Positions 37,000-45,702 are shown, numbered from the stretch's first letter. The stretch is 64,000 bases of DNA from Bacteroidota bacterium (GCA_021820065.1 JAKAEE010000001.1:62001-126000), one strand, 5' to 3'. The notes: generated from the letters alone by a model not told the origin. Made by a program: numbers and translations.

Positions 37000-37983
37000 A
37001 TGAAGAAATTCTTTAAAATTCTTCTATACATATTCGGGGGTGTTGCAATTGTTGTCGTTGCATATTTGATATACTTCAATTCTGTTTATCCCAAAGTTAA
37101 CCCGCCTTCAAAAGAAAAAATTGAAGTTACACCTGCTCGGCTTGAGCGCGGCGAGTATCTGGCAAAACATATAACGGTTTGTCTCGATTGCCACTCAACG
37201 CGGGATTGGTCAAAGCTTGACGGGCCAGTAATTCCAAATACATTTGGCAAGGGCGGGGAAGAATACAACCAACAAAACGCCGGCGTGCCCGGAAAATTGT
37301 ATGCAAAAAATATTACTCCAGCTGGCATCGGCAATTGGACCGACGGCGAATTGATTAGAGCAATCACATGCGGGGTTAACAAAGACAATGTTGCGCTCTT
37401 TCCGCTTATGCCGTACACGCACTACAATAATTTATCGAAGGAGGATTTGTATTCCATCGCTGCATATATACGTTCGCTTCCGGCAATTCAAAATACAATT
37501 CACGAAAGATCGCTTGACTTCCCGCTCAACTTAATCGTGAAGACAATGCCGATCAAATCTTACACACCGGCATCCGAACCAAACAGAAATAATTCCGTTG
37601 AGTACGGGAAATATCTTGTGAACGCTGCCGCATGTTTTGATTGTCACACTCAAATGATAAAAGGTCAACCAATAATTGAAAAATCATTCGCTGGCGGATT
37701 TCCATTCCAAATTTCCAGCGGAACAGTTCGCTCGGCAAACATAACTCCCGACCCGGTTTCGGGAATAGGTAATTGGACTAAAGAACAGTTTGTTGCAAGA
37801 TTCAAATCGATGGACCCGGATAGCAATCAAATTCCATCTGTAGGCGCAAAAGATTTTAATTCGGTGATGCCGTGGACTTTATACGGCGGAATGAAAAGGG
37901 AGGACTTGCGCGCGATATATGATTACCTGCGCACAATTCAACCGGTCAAAAATGTCGTAGTGAAATTCACGCCCAATCAATAG
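37000..37983 (+). CDS. Membrane-anchored diheme cytochrome c
   Basis: The 327-residue protein has one N-terminal helix (about 7-26) and two cytochrome c domains with heme-binding CLDCH (61-65) and CFDCH (212-216). Likely axial methionines are M137 in PLMPYTHY and M290 in SVMPWTLY. Each domain also has the ITP...GIGNWT motif typical of this family, related to the cytochrome subunits of alcohol/aldehyde dehydrogenases. It would carry electrons in the periplasm. No dehydrogenase gene adjoins it. AGAAAGGAAA precedes the ATG. Confidence 0.92.
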   Translation: MKKFFKILLYIFGGVAIVVVAYLIYFNSVYPKVNPPSKEKIEVTPARLERGEYLAKHITVCLDCHSTRDWSKLDGPVIPNTFGKGGEEYNQQNAGVPGKLYAKNITPAGIGNWTDGELIRAITCGVNKDNVALFPLMPYTHYNNLSKEDLYSIAAYIRSLPAIQNTIHERSLDFPLNLIVKTMPIKSYTPASEPNRNNSVEYGKYLVNAAACFDCHTQMIKGQPIIEKSFAGGFPFQISSGTVRSANITPDPVSGIGNWTKEQFVARFKSMDPDSNQIPSVGAKDFNSVMPWTLYGGMKREDLRAIYDYLRTIQPVKNVVVKFTPNQ

Positions 37984-37996
37984 ACCAAAAAATTCT

Positions 37997-38024
37997 GCAA
38001 GGGCAGATTGTAATCTGCCCTTGC
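37997..38024. terminator. 13-bp perfect hairpin between convergent genes
   Basis: GCAAGGGCAGATT and AATCTGCCCTTGC are exact inverted arms around two bases. On the minus strand the stem is followed by a short T-rich run (AGAATTTTTT), so it could end leftward transcription from the TrpF-like gene as well as mark the end of the cytochrome gene. Confidence 0.6.
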
Positions 38025-38080
38025 GCTTGATATTGAAAACGAACTTGGGCAATTTAGAGGGGAACAACCATTGCGTCATC

Positions 38081-38167
38081 ATGAAAACCAAAACAAAAAA
38101 GAAAAAGATTCGCATTCCATTGCCGAAACAGCGGTCAAAGGTAAAAGAATCAGAGAAGGTTTATAAA
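38081..38167 (+). pseudogene. Small basic ORF, perhaps frameshifted
   Basis: A 28-codon frame reads MKTKTKKKKIRIPLPKQRSK and ends VKESEKVL. Short lysine-rich proteins with an IPLPK core are common in Bacteroidota. If one T is removed from the run at 38160-38163 the frame would continue as VYKRTKAKKIEE to a stop at 38196-38198. This suggests a +1 frameshift or sequencing error. The ribosome site is poor (GAGGGG lies about 20 bases upstream). No function is known. Confidence 0.3.
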
Positions 38168-38250
38168 CGCACAAAGGCGAAAAAGATTGAAGAGTAATTC
38201 TTTGGATTTTTTTCAAACAGAGTCGGGAATTGCCTGATGCATAAAAACTT

Positions 38251-38925
38251 TTAATTGATCAGCGCAAAACCTTCTTGGGATTCTTCCACAAACTTCTTTA
38301 CCAGATCATAATTTTTTCTTCCGTTTGGCGCTTCAACCCCGGTGTGAGCATCTACCCCGGCGGGATGTATTTCTAAAATTGCTCTCTTAACATTTGTGTG
38401 ATTAAGTCCGCCCGCGATAATAACCGGTTTAGAAGAAATCTCAACCAATTTTTTACTTATCGTCCAGTCATGTGTTTTTCCTGTTGCGCCCTCAGCGCCT
38501 GTGGCGGGATCGAACGTGTCGGTGATGAATGCATCCACCCATTCTGAAAGTGCAAGAACAGTTTTTTCTAACTCAGAATAATTGTTTTCTGCAACAACCA
38601 GACTTTTAATTATTTCCAAATCGGGGCGTAATGATTTCGTCTTTTCCAATTCCTCTTTAGAAATCTTTCCGTGAAGTTGAACGATCTTGACACTCAGCTT
38701 ATCGCAGAAATTAATTATCTCTTCGGCATTATTTAAATAAGTAATCAACACGGCTCGGTGCGGCGGCGTGATTGTCTTAATCACATCAACCGCTTCCTCT
38801 TCGGTTAAATCTTCTTTATTAACGGGAAGTCTTAATGGAAAACCAAGATAATCAACGCCGGCATCCATTAACATTCTTGCTTCTTCTTTATCAATTACTC
38901 CGGCAATTTGAATTAGGTTTTTCAT
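38251..38925 (-). CDS. TrpF-like (phosphoribosylanthranilate isomerase family) protein lacking the catalytic cysteine
   Basis: The product is a TIM barrel with clear TrpF landmarks: IVQLHGK, ITDTFDPATGAEGATGKTHDW, VIIAGGLNHTNV and GVDAHTGVEAPNGRKN. The general acid aspartate is kept in FITDTF. The general base cysteine of the KICG motif is replaced by alanine (IQIAGVID), and the phosphate-site SKR stretch is also absent. It is therefore unlikely to be a standard TrpF. I use the ATG at 38925; a GTG at 38946 overlaps the upstream stop. No other tryptophan gene is near. It follows an alpha/beta hydrolase and a GDPD on the same strand. Confidence 0.8.
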   Translation of the reverse strand: MKNLIQIAGVIDKEEARMLMDAGVDYLGFPLRLPVNKEDLTEEEAVDVIKTITPPHRAVLITYLNNAEEIINFCDKLSVKIVQLHGKISKEELEKTKSLRPDLEIIKSLVVAENNYSELEKTVLALSEWVDAFITDTFDPATGAEGATGKTHDWTISKKLVEISSKPVIIAGGLNHTNVKRAILEIHPAGVDAHTGVEAPNGRKNYDLVKKFVEESQEGFALIN

Positions 38926-38942
38926 TTGTCCTTCGAAAACTT

Positions 38943-39890
38943 TCACTGAAATATTTTTTTAAGAAAGCTAAACAGCCCTCGTTTTTCGGGAGTGGTGAAC
39001 TCACTAAATATTTCCGCAAACTCCCGCGTTCTAAGATATCCGTAAGATTTATGCGGGTTCCGGTTGCCCGAAATCATGTAATTATTTTTCACAAGTTTAT
39101 CAATCACTTTCAATCCTTTAGAGTTGCATTCATAAATTTCCGAAAGTGTATGGTTGAACGCGACTTGGTCTTCAAGGTCGCTCAAGTTATACCAATTTCT
39201 CCCGATGCACTCCGGCACTTTTAATTTATTTTTCGAATTACTTTTTTGTTCCGAAGTAATTTTGTTGAGCACATATTTTTGTCCCAGCGGAGACCCAATT
39301 GTTACAAGAGTATCAATATTGATATCTGCAGCGTGATCTGATAATACATCGTGAGCAATTATTGCGCCCATAGAATGCGCGACAAGCATAATCTTTTTAT
39401 TCTTATGTTTATTCAGAGCGTCCGTCAGCCGTTCTATCATAATATCTCTCACGTAGCGTTTGATCCCTTGATAATAGATCGACTCCGAAGAATAATATAA
39501 CTCAAGATCACGCAAGCTAAAATGAATAAACAGATCGGTCAGCGACGGATGATTTAACGACATCACTCCGTTCACCAAAATTTTTTCGTAATATTTTTCA
39601 AGATAGTCGGCGGCTTTTTTTCTAAATCCCGGAGGTTCCTCAGGCAACGGGATTGGTTCAGGCGCGTATCTTTCTGCCAAGTAAAGTGAGCTTAATTTGT
39701 TTGTCTCTTCGGGAAGAAGCGGTTCCTTGTAAAGAATATCCGCCCAATAAACAAGTTCAAATTCAAAATCGCGTGCGGGAAAATTGTATTTGTTTAATCC
39801 TTCAAGAATACTTTTCTCCCACCAATCTCTTAAAATGTCTTTGGGCGGCTTGTTGCCGAGTCCGTGAATGCCGATAATTATTTTTGACAT
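38943..39890 (-). CDS. Alpha/beta-hydrolase family protein of unknown substrate
   Basis: The 315-residue protein starts with IIIGIHGLGNKP, the oxyanion-loop HG motif, and has the nucleophile elbow VAHSMGAIIAHD with S173, then VTIGSPLG. These are marks of serine hydrolases/lipases. There is no signal peptide, so it is cytoplasmic. It stands between GDPD (6 bp gap) and the TrpF-like gene in one minus-strand unit. A role in lipid or ester metabolism is possible but not shown. Confidence 0.75.
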   Translation of the reverse strand: MSKIIIGIHGLGNKPPKDILRDWWEKSILEGLNKYNFPARDFEFELVYWADILYKEPLLPEETNKLSSLYLAERYAPEPIPLPEEPPGFRKKAADYLEKYYEKILVNGVMSLNHPSLTDLFIHFSLRDLELYYSSESIYYQGIKRYVRDIMIERLTDALNKHKNKKIMLVAHSMGAIIAHDVLSDHAADINIDTLVTIGSPLGQKYVLNKITSEQKSNSKNKLKVPECIGRNWYNLSDLEDQVAFNHTLSEIYECNSKGLKVIDKLVKNNYMISGNRNPHKSYGYLRTREFAEIFSEFTTPEKRGLFSFLKKIFQ

Positions 39891-39896
39891 AATAGT

Positions 39897-40661
39897 TTAT
39901 GAATTTAATTTACTTCTTAGCCAGCCGGTTCTATCCGACATAATTCCATCAACGCCGTACATGATCAACTTATCAGCTCTCCGTGGATCATTTACTGTCC
40001 AAACATATAATTTTAGACTGTTTGTTTTAATTTTTTCTACAACTTTTTTGGTTAAACAACTGGAGTAAGATAAATTCAACCCGTCAAAATTATTTTTTTT
40101 AGCGATGGCAATAACTCTATCCCATCCATGTTGAGTTAGAATAATTTTTTCTCTGTTAATTCTTTTGCACCAAAATACTTCATATTCGAGAAAAGATTTT
40201 TTCAGCAAGGACATGATTTTCAAATCAAAGCCGATTAATTTGATTTGTGAATTGTTTAGCGAGGATGTTTCCAATACAGTTTTCAGAGCGTCAATTATTT
40301 CAATGCCGCCCTTTATCTCAATAGAAATAAATTTCTCCGGCGGGATAGTTTGAAGAACTTCCCGTAAAGTAGGAATCCTTTCGCCGCTCCATTTTTCACC
40401 CTTGAAACTTCCCGCGTCAACAGTTTTGAGCTCTTCCAGTGTTCGTGATTTGACCACCATTGAAATGCCGGAAGTTCTTTTTGTAGTGCTATCGTGAATG
40501 ACAACAATTTCATTGTCTTTCGTTAAATGAACGTCGATTTCAACGCCATCGGCGTTTTTAAGCCATGCAAGATTGATTGCAGCAATAGTATTTTCCGGCG
40601 CGTCGTATGATTCTCCGCGGTGAGCAATTAATATTGGTTTTGAACAAGAATTTTTTTTCAT
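39897..40661 (-). CDS. ugpQ: Glycerophosphodiester phosphodiesterase
   Basis: The enzyme hydrolyses glycerophosphodiesters to glycerol-3-phosphate and an alcohol (EC 3.1.4.46). The 254-residue protein has the GDPD pattern: AHRGESYDAPENT (H14, R15, E23), ADGVEIDVHLTKD with E41 and D43 for metal, and VIHDSTTKRTSG with H56 as general acid. The C-terminal part has LYVWTVNDPRRADKLIMYGVDGI in family-typical form. It lacks a signal peptide, which suggests the cytoplasmic UgpQ-like branch. It is the first gene of the GDPD/hydrolase/TrpF-like unit. Confidence 0.92.
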   Translation of the reverse strand: MKKNSCSKPILIAHRGESYDAPENTIAAINLAWLKNADGVEIDVHLTKDNEIVVIHDSTTKRTSGISMVVKSRTLEELKTVDAGSFKGEKWSGERIPTLREVLQTIPPEKFISIEIKGGIEIIDALKTVLETSSLNNSQIKLIGFDLKIMSLLKKSFLEYEVFWCKRINREKIILTQHGWDRVIAIAKKNNFDGLNLSYSSCLTKKVVEKIKTNSLKLYVWTVNDPRRADKLIMYGVDGIMSDRTGWLRSKLNS

Positions 40662-41016
40662 TCCAACATTTCCAATGTTCGGTTCAAGAATTAAACATGG
40701 TTGCTCTGAGAAAAGGAAATGAACCTTATTTCATAAATAAAATAGCATTTTCCCCAATCATTAATTTTGTCATTAAAACTTATTCTGGACCAAATTCTTC
40801 TTGGAATTGAGCAACGTCACGTGCTAAATTTCAAGACCGGCGGCTCTTTTTTAAATTAGGTTTCGAATAAAACTTCCTGTATGTTTACCCCCGTAATGGC
40901 AGTACTTTAAGATGTATTAGTAGAAGTAGACGCAATTTGTTCGACCCTCTGTAAACTTTAAAGCCCTGTCGTAAACAAAAATCAATTATCAACAAATTAG
41001 TAAAGGAGCTTCTGTT
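40662..41016. other. Divergent gene-free stretch, cold-shock leader
   Basis: No gene is supported in these 355 bp between the divergent GDPD and cold-shock genes. The right part, up to the AAAGGAG ribosome site at 41003-41009, is probably the long 5' leader typical of cold-shock mRNAs. I could not identify a cold-box sequence by eye. Confidence 0.4.
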
Positions 41017-41229
41017 ATGGCAGAGCGCAAAGTAGGATCAGTAAAATGGTTCAATAGTTCAAAAGGTTTTGGTTTCATTTCACAAGAGGGCGGAGAAGAT
41101 GTATTCGTACATTTTCAGGCAATTATTGGCGATGGATACAAGACTTTAAACGAAAACGATAAAGTTGAATTTTCAGTTACACAAGGTCCAAAAGGTCTTC
41201 AAGCAGCTGAAGTCAAAGTTATCCGCTAA
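41017..41229 (+). CDS. Cold-shock protein (CspA family)
   Basis: The 70-residue single cold-shock domain has RNP1 KGFGFI (16-21) and RNP2 VFVHF (29-33), and the typical start GSVKWFN. It binds single-stranded nucleic acid and acts as an RNA chaperone. A strong ribosome site AAAGGAG lies 7 bases before the ATG. A terminator follows after 20 bp, so it is monocistronic. Confidence 0.97.
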   Translation: MAERKVGSVKWFNSSKGFGFISQEGGEDVFVHFQAIIGDGYKTLNENDKVEFSVTQGPKGLQAAEVKVIR

Positions 41230-41249
41230 GAATAAAGTATACTTAACTG

Positions 41250-41278
41250 AAAGTCCCGATTTGATCGGGACTTTTTTA
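41250..41278 (+). terminator. Rho-independent terminator of the cold-shock gene
   Basis: AAGTCCCGAT and ATCGGGACTT form a 10-bp stem around TTG, followed by six T. It stands between convergent genes. Confidence 0.93.
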
Positions 41279-41310
41279 TTTTAAACGTTTTGCATACACT
41301 CGATGGGTTA

Positions 41311-42402
41311 TTATTTCACTCTAACTTTGGCAATAGCGCCGTTATCCCCAACCATAAAACAGCTTCCGTCTTTTTTTGAAATGCCGATACTGTTGTAACT
41401 ATGTTGATTAATTGAAGTCCACGTTTTACCGTCGTCTAGCGAGTAATCGCTTCCGCTTGTACCCGTGGTAAGATAAAACTTGTATTTGTCGTTCCACACA
41501 ACGCATGATCTGAATCCGGTCGGTTGAGATTTATCGATCGCTTGCCAGCTTAAGCCGCCGTCGTCGCTGAATGCGCAATTTCCGTTAGTGCTCTTATCGT
41601 TTTTGTAATCGCCGCCAACTGCAATACCGTTAAGATCATCTTTGAAACAGATTGAGAAAATTCCGCTTGATGAATTGCCCGATTTGATTGGTGCTTCCAT
41701 TGCTCTCCAATTCTCACCGCTGTCTTCGGAAAAATAGACTCTCGATCTATTAGTTCCGCCGCAACCGAACCAAACCAAATCTTTGCCGGAAACTGCTATT
41801 GCTGTCCCGCTTGCTGCAAACGCGCCCTCACTTGGCAGCGCTGCCGGAATATTTATAGAAGGAATTTCTTTCCATGTTTCGCCGCCGTCTTTTGTAACAA
41901 CGATAAAAAATCTTCCGTCGATCGGATCGCTGAATGCGATTCCGTTTTTCTCGTCCCAGAAAGCCATTCCGTCAAAAAATATTTTCGGATTGCGGTTCAT
42001 GTACTTTCGTTTCCAAGTTTTGCCGCCGTCGTAAGTTTTGAAAAAGAATGCCGGCGCATCAACGCTCATTATAATTGCGGTATTTTTGTCGAACGCTTCG
42101 ACGTCGCGGAAATCGAGCGCTTCAAAACCTTTTACCTTTCCTTCGTGCCAAGTTTCACCGCCGTCTGATGTGTGTACAAATGTTCCTTTCGATCCGCACG
42201 CCCAAACAGTTAATGAATCAACAACAGAGATTCCGCGCAATGAAGAATTTGTTTTCGGTTTTTCTATCTCGAATGAAAATTCCAGTGTTCTTTTTTTCTC
42301 CACCATCACCGGCGGCTTTTCTTCCTTCTTAACAATTTCTTTTTGAGCAGAGCATGAATAGAGTAGAGCCGCAGCAGCAACTGCTAACAAAAACCTTTTC
42401 AT
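41311..42402 (-). CDS. YCF48/BNR-repeat beta-propeller lipoprotein
   Basis: The ATG at 42402 has GGAGA upstream and gives a lipoprotein signal (FLLAVAAAALLYSCSAQ); an earlier in-frame start at 42444 only adds a polar end. The mature protein has repeated propeller turns of the S-x-D-x-G-x-x-W type: TSDGGETWHE, TYDGGKTWKR, TKDGGETWKE, SEDSGENWRA, SDDGGLSWQA and SLDDGKTWTS. This is the YCF48/BNR layout shared with photosystem-II assembly factors and sialidase-like proteins, but no sialidase catalytic set is seen. It is likely anchored in the outer membrane facing the periplasm. The function is unknown. Confidence 0.85.
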   Translation of the reverse strand: MKRFLLAVAAAALLYSCSAQKEIVKKEEKPPVMVEKKRTLEFSFEIEKPKTNSSLRGISVVDSLTVWACGSKGTFVHTSDGGETWHEGKVKGFEALDFRDVEAFDKNTAIIMSVDAPAFFFKTYDGGKTWKRKYMNRNPKIFFDGMAFWDEKNGIAFSDPIDGRFFIVVTKDGGETWKEIPSINIPAALPSEGAFAASGTAIAVSGKDLVWFGCGGTNRSRVYFSEDSGENWRAMEAPIKSGNSSSGIFSICFKDDLNGIAVGGDYKNDKSTNGNCAFSDDGGLSWQAIDKSQPTGFRSCVVWNDKYKFYLTTGTSGSDYSLDDGKTWTSINQHSYNSIGISKKDGSCFMVGDNGAIAKVRVK

Positions 42403-42476
42403 TAATTCTCCGGTTGTTGATCGTTTTTTGAAAATAAACGGCACAAATATAACTAGATGATTATAACTTATCCGTA

Positions 42477-42499
42477 GGGAACGGTTTCAAACCGTTCCC
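42477..42499. repeat. 23-base REP-like palindrome
   Basis: GGGAACGGTTT, a single C and AAACCGTTCCC form an 11-bp perfect inverted repeat. It is preceded by CCGTAGG, which recurs at about 42533 and 43949 around the polymerase gene. Confidence 0.75.
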
Positions 42500-42579
42500 A
42501 ACAAATAAAAATTCCCCAAAAGTAAAGACGTTCCGTAGGAAAGCATGCTGGCATATTGCGTTTTTACAAACGCGTTATG

Positions 42580-43836
42580 TTATTTATTTTTTCGTTTGAT
42601 GAGTTTTATTTTTTTCTCGTCGTCTTCTATTTCGAGATTGGGTATTTGCGTAAAAGCAATTCTCATCGGTGCAGATTTGAGCGCCTTTTGAGAACCCGCG
42701 TAATAAACAGAAGTGCTGCCGTATAGCCGGTTGAGTTTATCCACGGCTTTATTTAACGAGCGCATCTTATCGTACTCTTCAAAAAATGAAGGCGTGTTTT
42801 GATCCCACTCCAACAATTTAAACAAAGTAACGCCCACAGCTAATGGTTTTAAGTTATCGAAAGGACGGTTTGACCATAAGTTGTCAAAAACGCGCAATAA
42901 TTCTGTTGTGTTTTCCGTGTGAGAAAAACTTGAATCATCATGCCAACGCTTACCACCTATATATCTAACACCGATGTACATTCCCCCGGCAACATAACCA
43001 AGATACCTCATTCTTGTAGCGGCTTTCTGAACCAGTCTATTCAGTACTCCGTAAGCACCCTCCTGCGTTCTGAGCGCCGGTTCCAAAACATGCGAGTGTC
43101 CAATTGTTGACCGGTGAGTCGGCGGACGTTGAACAACTTCACCGCGAAGCTGCGAATACATTCTTTCACCCTCTATTCCGCCCCAGACTTTACGAAGCGT
43201 TGTTTTGTTTGCAGCACATAATTTTTCTACCGTGTCTATGCCGAACTGACGGAGGCGCGGTTTCATTCTCCTACCGATTCCGTAAAGTTCATTCAGATCT
43301 AGTTTGTAGAGAATCTGCGGCAGATCTTTTTCTTCTATCACAACAAGTCCGTCCGGCTTTTGCATGTCCGTACCGGTTTTTGCAAGAAATAAATTCGGCG
43401 CAATTCCAATTGAGCAGCAAATTACCTCGCCGACTTTCTCTTTGATCGTTTTCTTGATATACTGCGCCAACTCAATTGCGTTTTCTTTTTGACATTGCTT
43501 GCCGATCAATGTGCACGACATTTCATCGATCGAATGAACCATATCAACGGGGATACATGTGTGTACCGTTTCAACGAGTTTATGATGATATTCAATGTAT
43601 ATGCGGTGACGCGCCAAAACTATTTTTAAGCCGGGGCACATTCTTTTAGCTTCGCCAACTATTGTTCCGGTCCTTATTCCTAGTTTTTTTGCTTCGTAGT
43701 TTGCGGCAATTGCGCACGTCGTATTTGCATCCGTAGGAACAACTATCACGGGTTTGCCGCGCAGTTTTGGATTTTCCTGCTGTTCAATTGAAGCGAAGTA
43801 AGAGTTGAAATCAATGAATAATTTTGTAAGCGGCAT
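42580..43836 (-). CDS. dinB: Y-family DNA polymerase (DinB/Pol IV-like)
   Basis: The 418-residue protein copies damaged templates. The palm motif is LFIDFNSYFASIEQQ near the N-terminus and the second catalytic site is VHSIDEMSCTL. The thumb helix-hairpin-helix is LYGIGRRMKPRLRQFGI, and the little-finger domain follows, with a short basic tail (KKIKLIKRKNK) instead of an obvious clamp-binding peptide. It is larger than E. coli Pol IV. It is a single gene flanked by gene-free DNA rich in palindromic repeats. SOS control could not be seen. Confidence 0.9.
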   Translation of the reverse strand: MPLTKLFIDFNSYFASIEQQENPKLRGKPVIVVPTDANTTCAIAANYEAKKLGIRTGTIVGEAKRMCPGLKIVLARHRIYIEYHHKLVETVHTCIPVDMVHSIDEMSCTLIGKQCQKENAIELAQYIKKTIKEKVGEVICCSIGIAPNLFLAKTGTDMQKPDGLVVIEEKDLPQILYKLDLNELYGIGRRMKPRLRQFGIDTVEKLCAANKTTLRKVWGGIEGERMYSQLRGEVVQRPPTHRSTIGHSHVLEPALRTQEGAYGVLNRLVQKAATRMRYLGYVAGGMYIGVRYIGGKRWHDDSSFSHTENTTELLRVFDNLWSNRPFDNLKPLAVGVTLFKLLEWDQNTPSFFEEYDKMRSLNKAVDKLNRLYGSTSVYYAGSQKALKSAPMRIAFTQIPNLEIEDDEKKIKLIKRKNK

Positions 43837-44163
43837 AATAAATAATTTTAAAGCGGCAATTTTCTAAAAGTATAATACGCATTTTTAATTCTTTTCGCTT
43901 TAGCTGGATGCGGCAAGGCTGCTGCCCGCACGGTTAAATATCAAACATTCCGTAGGAGGAGGTCTAAAAAGTAATATTTTTTGAACAATGGAACACTGAT
44001 AGCGCAGATTTTAACCGATCTACGCAGATTTTGAAATTGATAATTACTTTTTACACAACCTCTTACCAATTAACGTTTGCGTAGAGACGTTTCATGGAAC
44101 GTCTCCAATTTCCCAGACGAACCACTTGCCCGCATCTGGGGTGGGCGATGCGTTTTTGTTTTC
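43837..44163. repeat. Gene-free stretch with interspersed repeats
   Basis: The 327 bp contain no supported gene. They hold CCGTAGGAGGAGG near 43949, two direct copies of CGCAGATTTT (44003-44012 and 44023-44032, 20 bp apart), and a hairpin GAGACGTT/AACGTCTC (44084-44091 and 44098-44105). Similar sequences are common as intergenic filler repeats in bacteria. Confidence 0.7.
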
Positions 44164-45093
44164 TTATCCGAACAGAATTCTTTTACGGCTCTCAAGCAGC
44201 AAAGTATATTTTTCTTTCATTGACTTGGAAAGAAAACTTATACCCATCAATCCATGCCAGTCGTTAAACGAAGAGGAAATTTTTTCGACAGTGTTCGAAA
44301 TGCTTTTATCGGAAAGCTGTAATTTTTCCTTGCCCCAATATTTAATCAAGTCGTTGGAAGTGAGATTGTTCTTCTTGCCGTTCAGTGGAAGCGCAAATTC
44401 TTCTTGCGGATTGGCAATCGCAATGGTTGTATTAAGAAGATCGTATGCCGGGGATAATTCTATTTTATCTTCACGCGAGATCAAAGAAAAATTTTTTAGA
44501 TGCATGTCTTCGTTACCGATAAGATAACTGAAGAGAGTCAACCGGAAGAGTTTCAACTTTTCCAATGCGGGAAATGTACAATGCTTATCAATGATCGCAA
44601 CAAGCCGTTCCATGCTGAAATCATATTTTGTGTCGCGCTTCATTCCGGCAAGCTGTGCAAAATCTTCTACCGAAAGTTTTTTGTTTTTTCCGTAACGGTC
44701 GAACCGCTTAATAAAATATGTAAGCTTTCCTTCTTTGGAATAGATCATCCCGTGAAGCGGTAATTCGATTCCGATCTTTTCGGCAAGACGCATTGTAAGG
44801 TCTTCGTTTTCCGGAAGCTCTGTGTAAAGATTATTCTGCGGTTTGAAAATGAATGTGCCGTTGCGGTCAACGATTTCGAATTTTTGCCCGGTTACATTCA
44901 AGCGCGCGCTCAATTTCGGCTGAACGCCTTGTATGGAAAGTTTTGTTGCCCGTGCATTCGATTCTCTTAGCAATCCTTCCTGTGTTAATTCAAGATCATT
45001 CAAATTTTTTAAAGTGGGATTAAGAAGTTTCATCCCGCGTTCGGAATATTTTTTTTCGCCGCACAGTTCATATGTAATTGGACACCGGTTCAT
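44164..45093 (-). CDS. hipT: HipT-like serine/threonine kinase toxin
   Basis: The 309-residue protein has a HipA kinase core without the N-terminal subdomain, which is encoded separately just upstream. It starts MNRCPITYELCGE, has the Gly-rich loop KLSIQGVQPKLSARL (with S53 as a possible autophosphorylation site), FIFKPQ, YFIKRFDRYGK, the catalytic region NEDMHLKNFSLI and the metal-binding LSPAYDLLNTT. In the studied HipBST system HipT phosphorylates tryptophanyl-tRNA synthetase; the target here is unknown. Its start overlaps the HipS stop by four bases. Confidence 0.88.
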   Translation of the reverse strand: MNRCPITYELCGEKKYSERGMKLLNPTLKNLNDLELTQEGLLRESNARATKLSIQGVQPKLSARLNVTGQKFEIVDRNGTFIFKPQNNLYTELPENEDLTMRLAEKIGIELPLHGMIYSKEGKLTYFIKRFDRYGKNKKLSVEDFAQLAGMKRDTKYDFSMERLVAIIDKHCTFPALEKLKLFRLTLFSYLIGNEDMHLKNFSLISREDKIELSPAYDLLNTTIAIANPQEEFALPLNGKKNNLTSNDLIKYWGKEKLQLSDKSISNTVEKISSSFNDWHGLMGISFLSKSMKEKYTLLLESRKRILFG

Positions 45094-45401
45094 AAAACTT
45101 CCTCAACCGTAACCGAGCCAACAAGATCCTTTCCAACAATTACAAGATGAGAGAAGTGATCGCCGCGGTCTGTCTTAGTTTGTCTGATCAAACTTTCGAG
45201 CTGATTTCCTTCGGGAAGAAGTCCATCAAAGTAAGACGGAAATTCATTGAAAGAAAATTCTTTTTGTTCAACCGGCAATGTAAGAGAAACGGGCGGACCG
45301 TTGTAGCCGTCGTTGTAAACGAACTTGTACGATTTTCCTCTTTCGGTTTCTTCAAGAATGCCGGCTTCTGTTCCAAAATTGTAAACTTTAGCTCTTCTCA
45401 T
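45090..45401 (-). CDS. hipS: HipS-like protein (HipA N-terminal subdomain as separate gene)
   Basis: The 103-residue protein corresponds to the HipA N-terminal subdomain 1 (couple_hipA): AKVYNFGTEAGILEE, YNGPPVSLTLPV, FPSYFDGLLPEGNQ and GDHFSHLVIVGKDLVGSVTV. In HipBST loci this piece is the antitoxin that holds the HipT kinase inactive. It lies between HipB (14-bp overlap) and HipT (4-bp overlap), in the canonical order B-S-T. Confidence 0.88.
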   Translation of the reverse strand: MRRAKVYNFGTEAGILEETERGKSYKFVYNDGYNGPPVSLTLPVEQKEFSFNEFPSYFDGLLPEGNQLESLIRQTKTDRGDHFSHLVIVGKDLVGSVTVEEVL

Positions 45402-45627
45402 TTTCAGTTTCCATTAAATGAATGATCGGACTTTCAAGACGGAAGGAGATATTCAGCGCACCTAAAATTTTTAGAAGCGTATCGAGTTGAACAGTTTCTT
45501 TTCCGTTCTCGATATCAAATATTACGCTCTTGCCAACCCCGGCTATTTCCGCGAGCTGTTTTTGAGTCAGCCCGCTTTTCTTTCTATGAAACCGGATAGC
45601 TTTTGATATGATGTTTTGATTATTCAT
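45388..45627 (-). CDS. hipB: HipB-like HTH antitoxin/repressor
   Basis: The 79-residue protein is a single Xre/HTH_3 domain (KSGLTQKQLAEIAGVGKSVIFDIENG, residues about 17-42) with a C-terminal extension (FRLESPIIHLMETENEKS). HipB proteins bind operators in their own promoter and help to block the kinase. It opens the hipBST unit. Three operator-like sequences lie in the 165 bp in front of it. Confidence 0.88.
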   Translation of the reverse strand: MNNQNIISKAIRFHRKKSGLTQKQLAEIAGVGKSVIFDIENGKETVQLDTLLKILGALNISFRLESPIIHLMETENEKS

Positions 45628-45630
45628 TTT

Positions 45631-45646
45631 TCCCGTCTTAGCAGTA
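45631..45646 (-). promoter_or_regulatory. Operator-like site 1 before hipB
   Basis: On the minus strand it reads TACTGCTAAGACGGGA, which agrees with site 3 at 12 of 16 positions. It lies 4 bp upstream of the hipB ATG, where bound HipB would block translation or transcription start. Confidence 0.5.
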
Positions 45647-45702
45647 ATTTATTCTTGTTTGATGTCTAAAATAATGATTCCATTATAATAATCAAGAATA
45701 AT

